Assembly (NCBI GenBank): GCA_003022685.1
Contig: PXSV01000140.1
Coordinates: 4,434-20,362 of the forward strand
Source of the DNA: Halobacteriales archaeon SW_9_67_24
GTDB lineage: Archaea; Halobacteriota; Halobacteria; Halobacteriales; Halococcaceae
Direction: 5' to 3'
Length of the DNA: 15,929 nucleotides
Below the pieces are notes generated by a model, which did no database searches, was not told the origin of the DNA, and saw only the letters and a list, made by a program, of their open reading frames with translations. This document shows positions 6,684-12,572 of the stretch, piece by piece. The position numbers and the translations under genes were made by a program. Every line of letters begins with the position of its first letter. Within the stretch, counting starts at the first letter, position 1.

Positions 6684-7700
6684 ATGTCCAGGAACCCACT
6701 CGACGAGATCGGTACAGCCCTCCCGTCCAGGCGCGTGCTCGCGGTCGGCCTCGTGGCACTAGCGTTGGTGCTCGCCGGCTGCGGCGGCAACGGTGGCGGG
6801 AACGGAACGACGACCGGAGCGACTGCGGCCGACGGAACGACCGAGATGGAGGCGACGACTGAGATGGATGCGACGACCGAAATGGATGGTGACATGACGA
6901 CCACAATGGGTGGCGACATGACCACCACCGAGATAGCGGGCGATATGACGACCACGATGGGCGGCGACATGACCACTACCGAGATGGCCGGTGACATGAC
7001 GACCACCGCAATGAACGGGTCGGCAGCGATGGACGGCAACGCCTCCCTGCGGGTGGCGCACATGTCGCCCGACGCCCCGAACGTCGACGTCTACGTCAAC
7101 AACGAGACGTTCCTCGAGGACGTACCCTTCGGCGCGATCAGCAACTACAGCTCGGTCCCGCCGGGCGAGTACGCCGTGGCGATCACGGCCGCTGGCAATC
7201 GCAGCGCCGAGGTCTTCAGCGGGAACGTCACCCTCGACGAGGCGGCGTACACGGTGACGGCGACCGGCGAGATCAGCGAGGACGCCGCGACGAGCTTCGC
7301 GCCGCTGATCCTCGAAGACGAGACGAGTCCCGGCGAGAACGCCTCGGTCCGGATCGTTCACGTGTCGCCCGGTGCGGGCCCGGTCGACGTGACGGTGAAC
7401 GCGACGGGGGCCGCGATCGCCGACAACGTTACCTTCGGTAACGCGACCGAGTACGTCGAGGTTCCCGCCGGCGATTACGCCCTCGACATCCGTGGCGCGA
7501 CCGCGGACAACGACGGGCCGATCGTGGCGAGCGTGGACGCGAGCGTCGAGGGTGGCGTCGCCTACAGCGCGTTCGCTGCGGGCTACGTGGCTCCCGAGGA
7601 CGCGCCGGCCGACACGCCGTTTGAGGTCGTTCTGACGACCGACGGCATGACCGCCTCGATGACGAACGGCACGGCAGCGACCACGACCAGCGAGGCCTGA
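6684..7700 (+). CDS. Secreted lipoprotein with two DUF4397 domains and a Met-rich repeat linker
   Basis: A 338-residue exported protein. Residues 15-33 form a signal: SRRVLA resembles a twin-arginine motif, then a hydrophobic stretch, then the lipobox LAGC with Cys33 as the lipidated residue. Residues about 50-118 are a low-complexity linker of Thr, Asp, Gly and regularly placed Met, including a 17-residue unit present twice. Two DUF4397 domains follow, at about 119-197 and 219-300; each begins with an R(V/I)xH(M/V)SP motif. I count 12 N-X-S/T sequons, so heavy N-glycosylation is possible. The protein should be anchored on the outside of the membrane. The function of DUF4397 is unknown. The ATG at 6684 was chosen over an in-frame TTG at 6654 because it gives a compact signal sequence. 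A T-tract follows the gene. Confidence 0.88.
   Translation: MSRNPLDEIGTALPSRRVLAVGLVALALVLAGCGGNGGGNGTTTGATAADGTTEMEATTEMDATTEMDGDMTTTMGGDMTTTEIAGDMTTTMGGDMTTTEMAGDMTTTAMNGSAAMDGNASLRVAHMSPDAPNVDVYVNNETFLEDVPFGAISNYSSVPPGEYAVAITAAGNRSAEVFSGNVTLDEAAYTVTATGEISEDAATSFAPLILEDETSPGENASVRIVHVSPGAGPVDVTVNATGAAIADNVTFGNATEYVEVPAGDYALDIRGATADNDGPIVASVDASVEGGVAYSAFAAGYVAPEDAPADTPFEVVLTTDGMTASMTNGTAATTTSEA
6888..7013 (+). repeat. 51-base tandem repeat inside the lipoprotein gene
   Basis: Two 51-base units at 6888-6938 and 6939-6989 and a partial third from 6990. Each encodes GDMTTTMGGDMTTTEIA or the variant ending EMA. Within the unit an 8-9 residue subrepeat (GDMTTT plus 2-3 residues) is visible. Third-position changes between units show that the repeat is not brand new. 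Confidence 0.85.
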
Positions 7701-7769
7701 ACGGCCTCCATACCGACCGGCGAACCGGCTCGAAACCGGACGATCGTTCGGTGCTCTCCGGCGTGCTGC

Positions 7770-7776
7770 TTTTTTT
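7770..7776 (+). terminator. Oligo-T terminator after the lipoprotein gene
   Basis: A run of seven T residues, 70 bases after the stop codon, the longest T run in this part of the window. It follows a GC-rich segment. Archaeal transcription commonly ends at such tracts. Confidence 0.5.
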
Positions 7777-7884
7777 ACCGTGTTCGCAGAACGGACGCGA
7801 GTACAGCAGTACCGACGGCGCACCGAGTGGATTGGCGACCAGCCGACTCGTTCGTCGGAAGCGAGCTGCACCCTCCGTCCCGTC

Positions 7885-7965
7885 ATAGGGTCGGTTGTCA
7901 GTCCTTCCTGTATTTCGCCGACACGGGGTCGGCGAATACCGGGAAACGGTCACAACCGACCCTAT
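7885..7965 (+). repeat. Structured palindromic repeat, copy 1 (81 bp)
   Basis: The outer arms TAGGGTCGGTTGT and ACAACCGACCCTA pair over 13 bases. The inner hairpin TCGCCGAC / GTCGGCGA encloses ACGGG and can extend to about 12 pairs with one bulged T. Between arms and hairpin, blocks AGTCCTTCC and ACCGGGAAACGG match the positions of AGTCTTTCC and ACCGGTGAACGC in copies 2 and 3. It has the same orientation as the other two copies. The inner hairpin sequence is entirely different from theirs while the pairing is kept. It is intergenic. Confidence 0.85.
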
Positions 7966-8147
7966 CACACCTCTTCCTCACGCCACAACACACCGGCTCC
8001 CGACGGATCACAGTCGAAGCACCACCCTGGCAGCAAGCAAGTGGCTACTGACAGGGTGAACCGACTATTCGCTTGTGGCCTCGTTGAATCCATCAGGCGG
8101 TGATGGGTTCCCAAGAGCTGCGCTGAACATATAGTGCGAATCGATCG

Positions 8148-8160
8148 ATTACTTTTACGG
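8148..8160 (+). promoter_or_regulatory. Candidate promoter of the 67-residue membrane protein gene
   Basis: ATTACTTTTACGG is a TATA-like sequence about 55-65 bases before the ATG. It would give a leader of roughly 30 bases, consistent with the good Shine-Dalgarno sequence just before the start. Confidence 0.45.
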
Positions 8161-8200
8161 CGGATGACACTGGGACAGTGTTTTCCCACTCTGAATTGTA

Positions 8201-8210
8201 GGATGAGGAG
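8201..8210 (+). promoter_or_regulatory. Ribosome binding site of the 67-residue protein
   Basis: GGATGAGGAG ends two bases before the ATG at 8213 and its GGATG/GAGG core fits the 3' end of 16S rRNA. Most neighbours look leaderless, so this start is unusual here and supports 8213 as the true start. Confidence 0.55.
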
Positions 8211-8212
8211 AG

Positions 8213-8416
8213 ATGAGCCAAGTTACGAAGCTCAACTACTGGTTTCCAGTGGGTGTGGGCATTTTCTGTCTCCTCCTTGGCCTGTCTTCCCTTGTTTGGG
8301 GTTTGACCGTTCAATCGGATACACGCCCGTTTCGCGGCGTAATCTGGATACTCTTCAGCATCCTCTGGGTATTGTACGCAACTCCGAGATTCAGGGAGAG
8401 ATACGCCGATAGGTAG
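8213..8416 (+). CDS. Small two-helix membrane protein in a low-GC island
   Basis: A 67-residue protein, MSQVTKLNYWFPVGVG at the start, with two hydrophobic segments at about residues 10-30 and 43-58 and a short basic C-terminal tail (RFRERYADR). The loop between them (TVQSDTRPFRG) is polar. It predicts a membrane hairpin. I recognise no family. Codon use is much less GC-biased than in flanking genes, and the protein is not acidic, both unlike the surroundings and suggesting transfer. A TATA-like element and a clear ribosome binding site support expression. It lies between two direct copies of the palindromic repeat and converges with the 86-residue gene. Confidence 0.6.
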   Translation: MSQVTKLNYWFPVGVGIFCLLLGLSSLVWGLTVQSDTRPFRGVIWILFSILWVLYATPRFRERYADR

Positions 8417-8454
8417 CTCACCTGTATCTCGCATAGCATCTCTGACAGCCGCTG

Positions 8455-8536
8455 ATAGGGCCGGTTGGAAGTCTTTCCGGGATCGACCACACGACGGCGT
8501 GCGGTCGCACCAGTAACCGCTTCCAACCGACCCTAT
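8455..8536 (+). repeat. Structured palindromic repeat, copy 2 (82 bp)
   Basis: Arms ATAGGGCCGGTTGGAAG and CTTCCAACCGACCCTAT, extended outward by CTG and CAG to 8452-8539. The inner hairpin CGACCACACG / CGTGCGGTCG encloses ACGG, with one A-C mismatch. By hand alignment 72 of 82 positions match copy 3. It fills the gap between two convergent genes, and its right end overlaps the TGA stop (8536-8538) of the minus-strand gene. The position suggests a role at transcript 3' ends, but no T-tract accompanies it. Confidence 0.88.
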
Positions 8537-8796
8537 CAGAACGGGAGTCGTTCCCTCGCCTCGTCGGCCATCATGTCGAGTTTGTTCTGGAACTCCTCGA
8601 CCGAGCGCTCGACGTACTCGACGCGGTCTCGGGGAATGCGGCGCACGACGTCGTTGCCGTCGTTGTCCTCGCCGATCTTCACGAGCCAGTGATCGTCGAA
8701 GTACGCGATGTACTCATTGTCGACGGTGATCTCGACTTGGCCCGCATCGAGCTTGTCGTAGACGATCGTGGCACGACCGAGTTCGGGATCGACCAT
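8536..8796 (-). CDS. 86-residue haloarchaeal conserved protein, unknown function
   Basis: A small acidic soluble protein. Residues 1-50 look like beta strands (GRATIVYDKLDAGQVEITVD, then EYIAYFDDHWLVKIGED), the middle has DVVRRIPRDRVEYVERSVEEF, and the C-terminal 30 residues form a charged helix. I do not recognise a named family. The ATG is supported by a TATA-like box 21-30 bases upstream on the minus strand (8817-8826), fitting a leaderless transcript. The stop codon overlaps the end of palindromic repeat copy 2, so the last residues (RLPF) may have been reshaped when the repeat arrived. The next gene on this strand ends 70 bases upstream. Confidence 0.75.
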   Translation of the reverse strand: MVDPELGRATIVYDKLDAGQVEITVDNEYIAYFDDHWLVKIGEDNDGNDVVRRIPRDRVEYVERSVEEFQNKLDMMADEARERLPF

Positions 8797-8816
8797 ACGC
8801 TCCCCACCGTCGGGGA

Positions 8817-8826
8817 CAAAATAAGG
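8817..8826 (-). promoter_or_regulatory. Candidate TATA box of the 86-residue protein gene
   Basis: The minus strand reads CTTATTTTGT, centred about 26 bases before the ATG at 8796, with no other AT-rich element nearby. It indicates a leaderless transcript separate from the DUF6149-like gene. Confidence 0.55.
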
Positions 8827-8866
8827 CCGTGGACTGGGACCCGGCCGTTCGCGGTCGCCGACCGTC

Positions 8867-9460
8867 TCAGTCGTCGACGTCGTCGGAACTCACGCCAGGC
8901 GCGTCGGTGAGGTCGACGTCGTCGGGTTCGTCGTGACCGCCGATCAGCACCTCGCCGTCCGGACCCTCAACGTAGACGTCGTCGGCGAACCCGCCCTTCG
9001 CGGAGGGATGTTCGGGATCGTCGAGCTTTTCAGGTGTCGAGGGGGCCTCGGGGACGCCGCCCGCGGGTGCGAACGAGCCGAGCGGGTCGGCGATGGTGAC
9101 CCCGTAGTGGGAGAAGAACTCGCGGTAGCGGTCGTAGTGGGCGTCGAGCTCGTCGCCGGGGAACTCCATCATCTCGGTCCAGCCGTGGTTGTAGAAGTCG
9201 AAGTTCGCCTGGATGTGGGTTATCTCGCGGGCTTCGGCCTCCGTGAACCCCGCTTCGAGCGCGGCGACGTAGGCGTCCATCGTGGCGTCGAAGAAGCCGT
9301 CGAGGTGGGTCTCACGCTCCTCGGCGTGGGCGGGGTCGGCCTTCCCGGTGAAGACGCGGGTGTGGAGTTTGACCAGCCCGTAGTTGACGACGCTTCCAAT
9401 GCCTGGCGTCGTGAGCGCCTGCTTCGCCGCGAAGTGACGCACGTTCTGGTTGATCTTCAT
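8867..9460 (-). CDS. DUF6149-like haloarchaeal protein
   Basis: With the ATG at 9460 (MKINQNVRHFAAKQALTTPG) the protein has 197 residues. The core includes ADPAHAEERETHLDGFFDAT, then EAREITHIQANFDFYNHGW followed by TEMMEFPGDELDAHYDRY and FFSHYGVTIADPLGSF. From memory this matches the haloarchaeal family DUF6149. The C-terminal 50 residues are Asp/Glu-rich and poorly ordered, common in halophiles. No membrane segment or known catalytic motif is visible; several His residues (THIQANFDFYNHGW) could bind metal, which is speculation. The frame extends upstream to TTG at 9490, but the later ATG matches the usual start of the family. The gene is divergent from the oxidoreductase gene, with only 105 bases between them. 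Confidence 0.8.
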   Translation of the reverse strand: MKINQNVRHFAAKQALTTPGIGSVVNYGLVKLHTRVFTGKADPAHAEERETHLDGFFDATMDAYVAALEAGFTEAEAREITHIQANFDFYNHGWTEMMEFPGDELDAHYDRYREFFSHYGVTIADPLGSFAPAGGVPEAPSTPEKLDDPEHPSAKGGFADDVYVEGPDGEVLIGGHDEPDDVDLTDAPGVSSDDVDD

Positions 9461-9503
9461 CGGCAGTTTTTGGGTCGGGAGCCACATCAACGCACCGCCT
9501 CGG

Positions 9504-9532
9504 CCCCTTGTAGGGGTGGCTATGGAGATAGC
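9504..9532. promoter_or_regulatory. Two adjacent short palindromes between divergent genes
   Basis: CCCCT-TGT-AGGGG (9504-9516) and GCTAT-GGAG-ATAGC (9519-9532), each a perfect 5+5 inverted repeat, lie side by side in the 105-base gap between the DUF6149-like gene and the oxidoreductase gene. Such placement fits operators shared by divergent promoters. A TATA-like CACATTACC (9537-9545) follows, about 25 bases before the oxidoreductase ATG. Confidence 0.4.
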
Positions 9533-9565
9533 AATTCACATTACCCCGGGTGTCGAATCCCGAGT

Positions 9566-10852
9566 ATGGCCGCGTCGTACGTAATCATCGGCGACGGGAT
9601 CGCGGGGAGCTCCGCGGCGGAGACCCTCCGAGAGGGCGCGCCCGACGCCGACGTCACTGTCATCACGGACGAAGGCGAGGCGCTCTACAACCGCATCCTG
9701 ATCAAGGAGTTCGCGAAGGGGAAGTTGCCCGAAGCGCCCATCTCGATCCACGACCCCGAGTGGTACGACGAGCGCGACATCGACCTCCGGCTCGACACCT
9801 ACGTCACCGAGCTCGATGCCGACGCCCACACCCTCCACACTCACGAAGGCGACACGATCGAGTACGACAAGCTCCTCGTGGCCACCGGCGGCACACCCGT
9901 GCAGCTCCCGGTCGAGAACTCGGATGCCGAGGGAGTCCACCACTTCTGGACGTTCGACGACGCCAGGGGGATCGCGGAGCACGCAAGCGAGGCCGAGACC
10001 GGCGCGGTCGTGGGGGCCGGCCTGCTCGGCATCGACCTCGCGGCGATCTGCGGCGCACAGGAGGTCGATGCGCACTATCTCATGCGCGGCGAGTCGTGGT
10101 GGCGCTACGCGCTCTCGAAGGAGGGTGCGGACATCATCCACAACGCCCTCGAGGAGAAAAACGTCACCCCCGTCTTCGACAGCGGCGTCGATCACTTCGA
10201 GGTCGACGATTCCGGCCACGTCACCGCGGCTGTGGATCCGAACGGCGAGACCTACGACAGCGAGTTCGTCGGCGTGGCGATCGGTCTCGACTTCAATCTC
10301 GAACTGCTCCAGGGCACCGACGTCGAGTGCGACGACGGCGTGGTGGTCGACGAGTACATGCAGACAACCGTTGATGACATCTACGCCGCTGGCGATCTCA
10401 CGAGGTTTTACGACACCATCCTCGGCGACTATGCCCAGAACGGCTCGTGGGGCAGCGCGAAGGAACAGGGCTCGATCGCGGCCCAGAACATGCTCGCCGA
10501 CACCGTTGCGTCGGAGACGCAACGAGCAGACGGCGAAGCCGTCGACGGCGAGGAGGAAGCCTTCCGGTGGGTTTCCTCGTACTCGATCACGCACTTCGAT
10601 TTCCCCTTTCTCTCCTTTGGCCATCCGACCCTCGGCGACGACCACGCCGAGGCGAAGTTCTCCGACACCGAGTGGCGGCGACTCGCGTTCAAGGACGGCA
10701 AGATCGTCGGCGGCGTCCTGATCGGCGATCTCGCCCCCCAGTCGAAGTACAAGAAACTCGCCCGCGAGGAGCGCGTCGTTGCCGACCAGAAAGAGGTGCT
10801 GATGCGTGAGGAAGTCGATCTCGACGAACTCGCACCTGCCGCCGAGCAGTAA
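9566..10852 (+). CDS. FAD-dependent NAD(P)H oxidoreductase (pyridine nucleotide-disulfide fold)
   Basis: A 428-residue two-dinucleotide-fold flavoprotein. The FAD-binding beginning YVIIGDGIAGSSAAE has the GxGxxG glycines at residues 9-14. The second fold has GAVVGAGLLGIDLAA with glycines at 150-155 for NAD(P). ATGG at 106-109 and IYAAGD at 272-277 complete the family pattern. No CxxC disulfide centre is present; only Cys162 and Cys255 occur. This resembles rubredoxin-reductase-like and NirB N-terminal-like enzymes rather than thioredoxin reductase. The electron acceptor is unknown. The C-terminal part (about 330-428) contains a distinct domain beginning FRWVSSYSITHFDF. The open frame extends far upstream, but the ATG at 9566 directly precedes the Rossmann beginning and has a TATA-like box at the right distance. 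Confidence 0.9.
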   Translation: MAASYVIIGDGIAGSSAAETLREGAPDADVTVITDEGEALYNRILIKEFAKGKLPEAPISIHDPEWYDERDIDLRLDTYVTELDADAHTLHTHEGDTIEYDKLLVATGGTPVQLPVENSDAEGVHHFWTFDDARGIAEHASEAETGAVVGAGLLGIDLAAICGAQEVDAHYLMRGESWWRYALSKEGADIIHNALEEKNVTPVFDSGVDHFEVDDSGHVTAAVDPNGETYDSEFVGVAIGLDFNLELLQGTDVECDDGVVVDEYMQTTVDDIYAAGDLTRFYDTILGDYAQNGSWGSAKEQGSIAAQNMLADTVASETQRADGEAVDGEEEAFRWVSSYSITHFDFPFLSFGHPTLGDDHAEAKFSDTEWRRLAFKDGKIVGGVLIGDLAPQSKYKKLAREERVVADQKEVLMREEVDLDELAPAAEQ

Positions 10853-11215
10853 ACAGCACCACCGGACCCCCAGCGCGAGGAACCTGTGGCTTCTTCGACG
10901 GTTGACGTTGTCGACAGCCGCCGGCCAAATCGCACCGCACTGCTCAGTTTGTCTTGGGGCCGTTGGCGCGCGGGAGCGCAAAGCGCGACTCGCGCGAGGG
11001 ATGAGGGACGCGAACATCGCGAGCGGAGCGAATCGGCTGGGGAGGGAGTGCCCTGCGGTCCTCATTTGCATCGGGATTCGTCGGCGGCGTGTCGTCCGTC
11101 GGGATTGGGCCCTGCAACTGGGGTCGCCGAGCAAGTCGCCGGCCCTCCGTCGTCACTGCCGAAAAAAGAGGAGTCGCACCGAAGGCGTTTTCCTCCGGCC
11201 CGCCCGGTTTCAGGT
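10853..11215. other. Intergenic stretch holding dispersed repeat copy B
   Basis: No gene is supported in these 363 bases. Copy B of the GC-rich repeat occupies 10964-11080. The remaining sequence has an A-run (11161-11167) near the following gene. I see no clear tRNA or other RNA gene here. Confidence 0.55.
10964..11080 (+). repeat. Dispersed GC-rich repeat, copy B
   Basis: Begins TGGCGCGCGGGAG, exactly as copy A (2693-2860), and shares the GACTCGCGCGAGG, CTGGGGAGGG and TGCGGTC blocks in the same order and orientation. It is about 50 bases shorter, mainly in the middle. It lies downstream of the oxidoreductase gene. Confidence 0.6.
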
Positions 11216-11258
11216 ATGGAAGGCGGTAGCGGCGACATGACACTGGCGTTCGAACTGA

Positions 11259-11564
11259 GTGATCTCCGAGCAACCGACCTACGTGGTCACGAACTTCACC
11301 AGGAAACACCGCATCCGCCAGGACTTCTTCTCCGGGCCACGCGGGCGCGAGGAGAGTCTCGACAACGTGAAGCGCCAGTTCGACACCGAACGCCACGTCT
11401 TCGTCGGCACTAACGATGCGGACGCCGACCTCGCGGAAGGGGTCGACTGGGAGTTCCTTGCGCTCGAAGCCGCCGCCGACGCCGCCGGGTGGACGCTCGC
11501 CGCCGACGCACCCGCGGAGTCCGGGACCGACGGCGACACCGAGACCCGCAACGACTGGCCCTGA
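11259..11564 (+). CDS. Truncated DUF7124-like haloarchaeal protein, probably a broken gene
   Basis: The open frame gives 101 residues from a GTG start: ISEQPTYVVTNFTRKHRIRQ, then DFFSGPRGREESLDNVKRQ, FDTERHVFVGT and a less conserved end. From memory this matches the middle and end of a haloarchaeal family I believe is DUF7124. Members usually begin with a short segment like MEGG-DMTLAFEL, and exactly such a segment (MEGGSGDMTLAFELS) is encoded at 11216-11260 in another frame. An in-frame TGA directly precedes the GTG. The simplest reading is an internal deletion of about 25-30 codons that also shifted the frame, leaving the start and the remainder out of register. The remaining frame may or may not be translated. 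Family identity is from memory. Confidence 0.6.
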   Translation: MISEQPTYVVTNFTRKHRIRQDFFSGPRGREESLDNVKRQFDTERHVFVGTNDADADLAEGVDWEFLALEAAADAAGWTLAADAPAESGTDGDTETRNDWP

Positions 11565-11593
11565 CCGGGTTTCGGTCCTCGGACAGCATGATT

Positions 11594-11675
11594 TTAGGGT
11601 CGGTTGGAAGTCTTTCCGGGATCGGCCGCACGCCATCGTGCGGTCGCACCGGTGAACGCTTCCAACCGACCCTAT
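11594..11675 (+). repeat. Structured palindromic repeat, copy 3 (82 bp)
   Basis: Arms TAGGGTCGGTTGGAAG and CTTCCAACCGACCCTA. The inner hairpin CGGCCGCACG / CGTGCGGTCG encloses CCAT and pairs over ten positions including one G-T. Where copy 2 has an A-T pair, this copy has G-T, so pairing is kept. It starts 30 bases after the preceding stop and ends in TATTAA, about 27 bases before the ATG of the next gene. Same orientation as copies 1 and 2. Confidence 0.88.
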
Positions 11676-11690
11676 TAACACCCGTCGTGT

Positions 11691-11697
11691 GGAGGTG
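11691..11697 (+). promoter_or_regulatory. Ribosome binding site of the 274-residue membrane protein
   Basis: GGAGGTG lies five bases before the ATG at 11703 and is a near-ideal Shine-Dalgarno sequence. It fixes the start. It also implies a leader of at least a dozen bases, which competes with the idea that the TATTAA at 11673-11678 drives a leaderless transcript. Confidence 0.6.
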
Positions 11698-11702
11698 GGA
11701 GT

Positions 11703-12527
11703 ATGTCACTCCGCATCGGCGAGGCGCTCAGCGAGGGTGTCCGCCGGACGTTCACTCGCGACGGTCTCGTTCTCGCGATCGTGTTCGTTCTCATCGGGAT
11801 CGTCACTGCCCTCGCCACGCAAACGATCGTCGCCGAAGTGATCGATGGGGCGATCGAGGCCCTCAGAGCGGAATCGGGGACTGCACCCAACGATTTCAGT
11901 CCGGACGAGATCGATCGGATCGAAACCGCTCTCGAAGGGCAGGTCCCGCTCGCGCTCCCCATCTCCCCGCTCGTCGCGGGACTGCTCCTCGTGCTCACCG
12001 GGGTTCTCGCCGAGGCGGCAAACCTCGTCGCCGTTCGGGCCTTCTTCACCGAGAGCGGCCGTGCGCTCTCGGGCGAACTCGTCCGGCGGAACATCGTCGT
12101 GGCGACGCTCAACGGTGTCGTCGGCGGGATAGTGGTCAGCATTGTGGTCGGTATCGGACTGCTCTTTCTGGTCGTGCCGGGAATCCTCTTCGCGATCGCC
12201 TTCCTCTTCCTCAGACAGGAGATCGCGGTCGAGGACGAGAGTTTCGTCGGTGCGATGGCCAGCAGTTGGCAGCTCACGAAGGGCGACCGGCTCGAACTGT
12301 TCGCGCTCGTGCTCGGGGTAATCGTGCTCGTGACCGTGGTCTCGACGGTGGTGCCCATCTTGCTCGGGGTTGTCAGTCCGCTCGTCAACGTGGTCATCTC
12401 GGTCCTCCTCGGCGGCGTGACGGCCGTGTTCGGAACTGCGACCATCACGCGCGCGTACGCCCAGCTCCACGCCGACCGCGCCGCCGTCCGAAGGGACGGG
12501 ACCGACACCGACGAGTGGACGGCGTAG
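11703..12527 (+). CDS. Multi-pass membrane protein (DUF7847-like)
   Basis: A 274-residue membrane protein. After a short amphipathic beginning (LRIGEALSEGVRRTFTRDG) it has hydrophobic segments at about residues 21-45, 86-112, 131-170 (two passes around a VVPG element), 198-224 and 225-247, and a hydrophilic C-terminal tail. Residues 48-80 form an acidic extracytoplasmic loop. The phrase SFVGAMASSWQLTKGDRLELF near 180-200 recalls the haloarchaeal DUF7847 and YciC-like membrane proteins, in which such a segment follows a helical pair. Function is unknown. The start is supported by a strong Shine-Dalgarno sequence. The gene lies just after palindromic repeat copy 3 and 45 bases before the DUF5815-like gene, which has its own promoter-like sequence. 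Confidence 0.78.
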   Translation: MSLRIGEALSEGVRRTFTRDGLVLAIVFVLIGIVTALATQTIVAEVIDGAIEALRAESGTAPNDFSPDEIDRIETALEGQVPLALPISPLVAGLLLVLTGVLAEAANLVAVRAFFTESGRALSGELVRRNIVVATLNGVVGGIVVSIVVGIGLLFLVVPGILFAIAFLFLRQEIAVEDESFVGAMASSWQLTKGDRLELFALVLGVIVLVTVVSTVVPILLGVVSPLVNVVISVLLGGVTAVFGTATITRAYAQLHADRAAVRRDGTDTDEWTA

Positions 12528-12542
12528 GTCGGGAGCCGCGGC

Positions 12543-12550
12543 GTTTAAGC
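12543..12550 (+). promoter_or_regulatory. TATA box of the DUF5815-like gene
   Basis: GTTTAAGC is centred about 26-27 bases before the ATG at 12573, within a 45-base gap and otherwise GC-rich sequence. This is the standard spacing for a leaderless haloarchaeal transcript, and there is no Shine-Dalgarno sequence. Confidence 0.6.
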
Positions 12551-12572
12551 GCGTGCCTGGCGTACAACGCCC

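Larger units (their letters stand above)
7701..8212. other. Gene-free stretch with structured repeat copy 1
   Basis: No supportable gene in 512 bases. It holds a T-tract terminator (7770-7776), palindromic repeat copy 1 (7885-7965), then a segment of clearly lower GC (from about 7966) and a promoter-like sequence for the next small gene. The open frames here are short, lack ribosome binding sites and have no recognisable content. Confidence 0.6.

Noticed and set aside
7965..8189. 74-codon minus-strand frame ending in CLLPGWCFDCDPSGAGVLWR and a short acidic tail
   Set aside because: It ends in the repeat, has no promoter or ribosome binding site, and I could not match it to a transposase or any other family. 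It may be a remnant, but there is no positive evidence.
8933..9565. Upstream extension of the oxidoreductase frame
   Set aside because: The extra 211 residues are antisense to the DUF6149-like gene, and the flavoprotein fold begins right after the ATG at 9566.
9536..11134. Minus-strand open frame of 532 codons opposite the oxidoreductase gene
   Set aside because: Antisense to a clear flavoprotein with intact cofactor motifs; the antisense product has no recognisable domain.
7880..11680. Target-site duplications flanking the palindromic elements
   Set aside because: I compared the bases just outside each copy and found no consistent direct repeat. The CTG/CAG at copy 2 extends the palindrome rather than forming a duplication.
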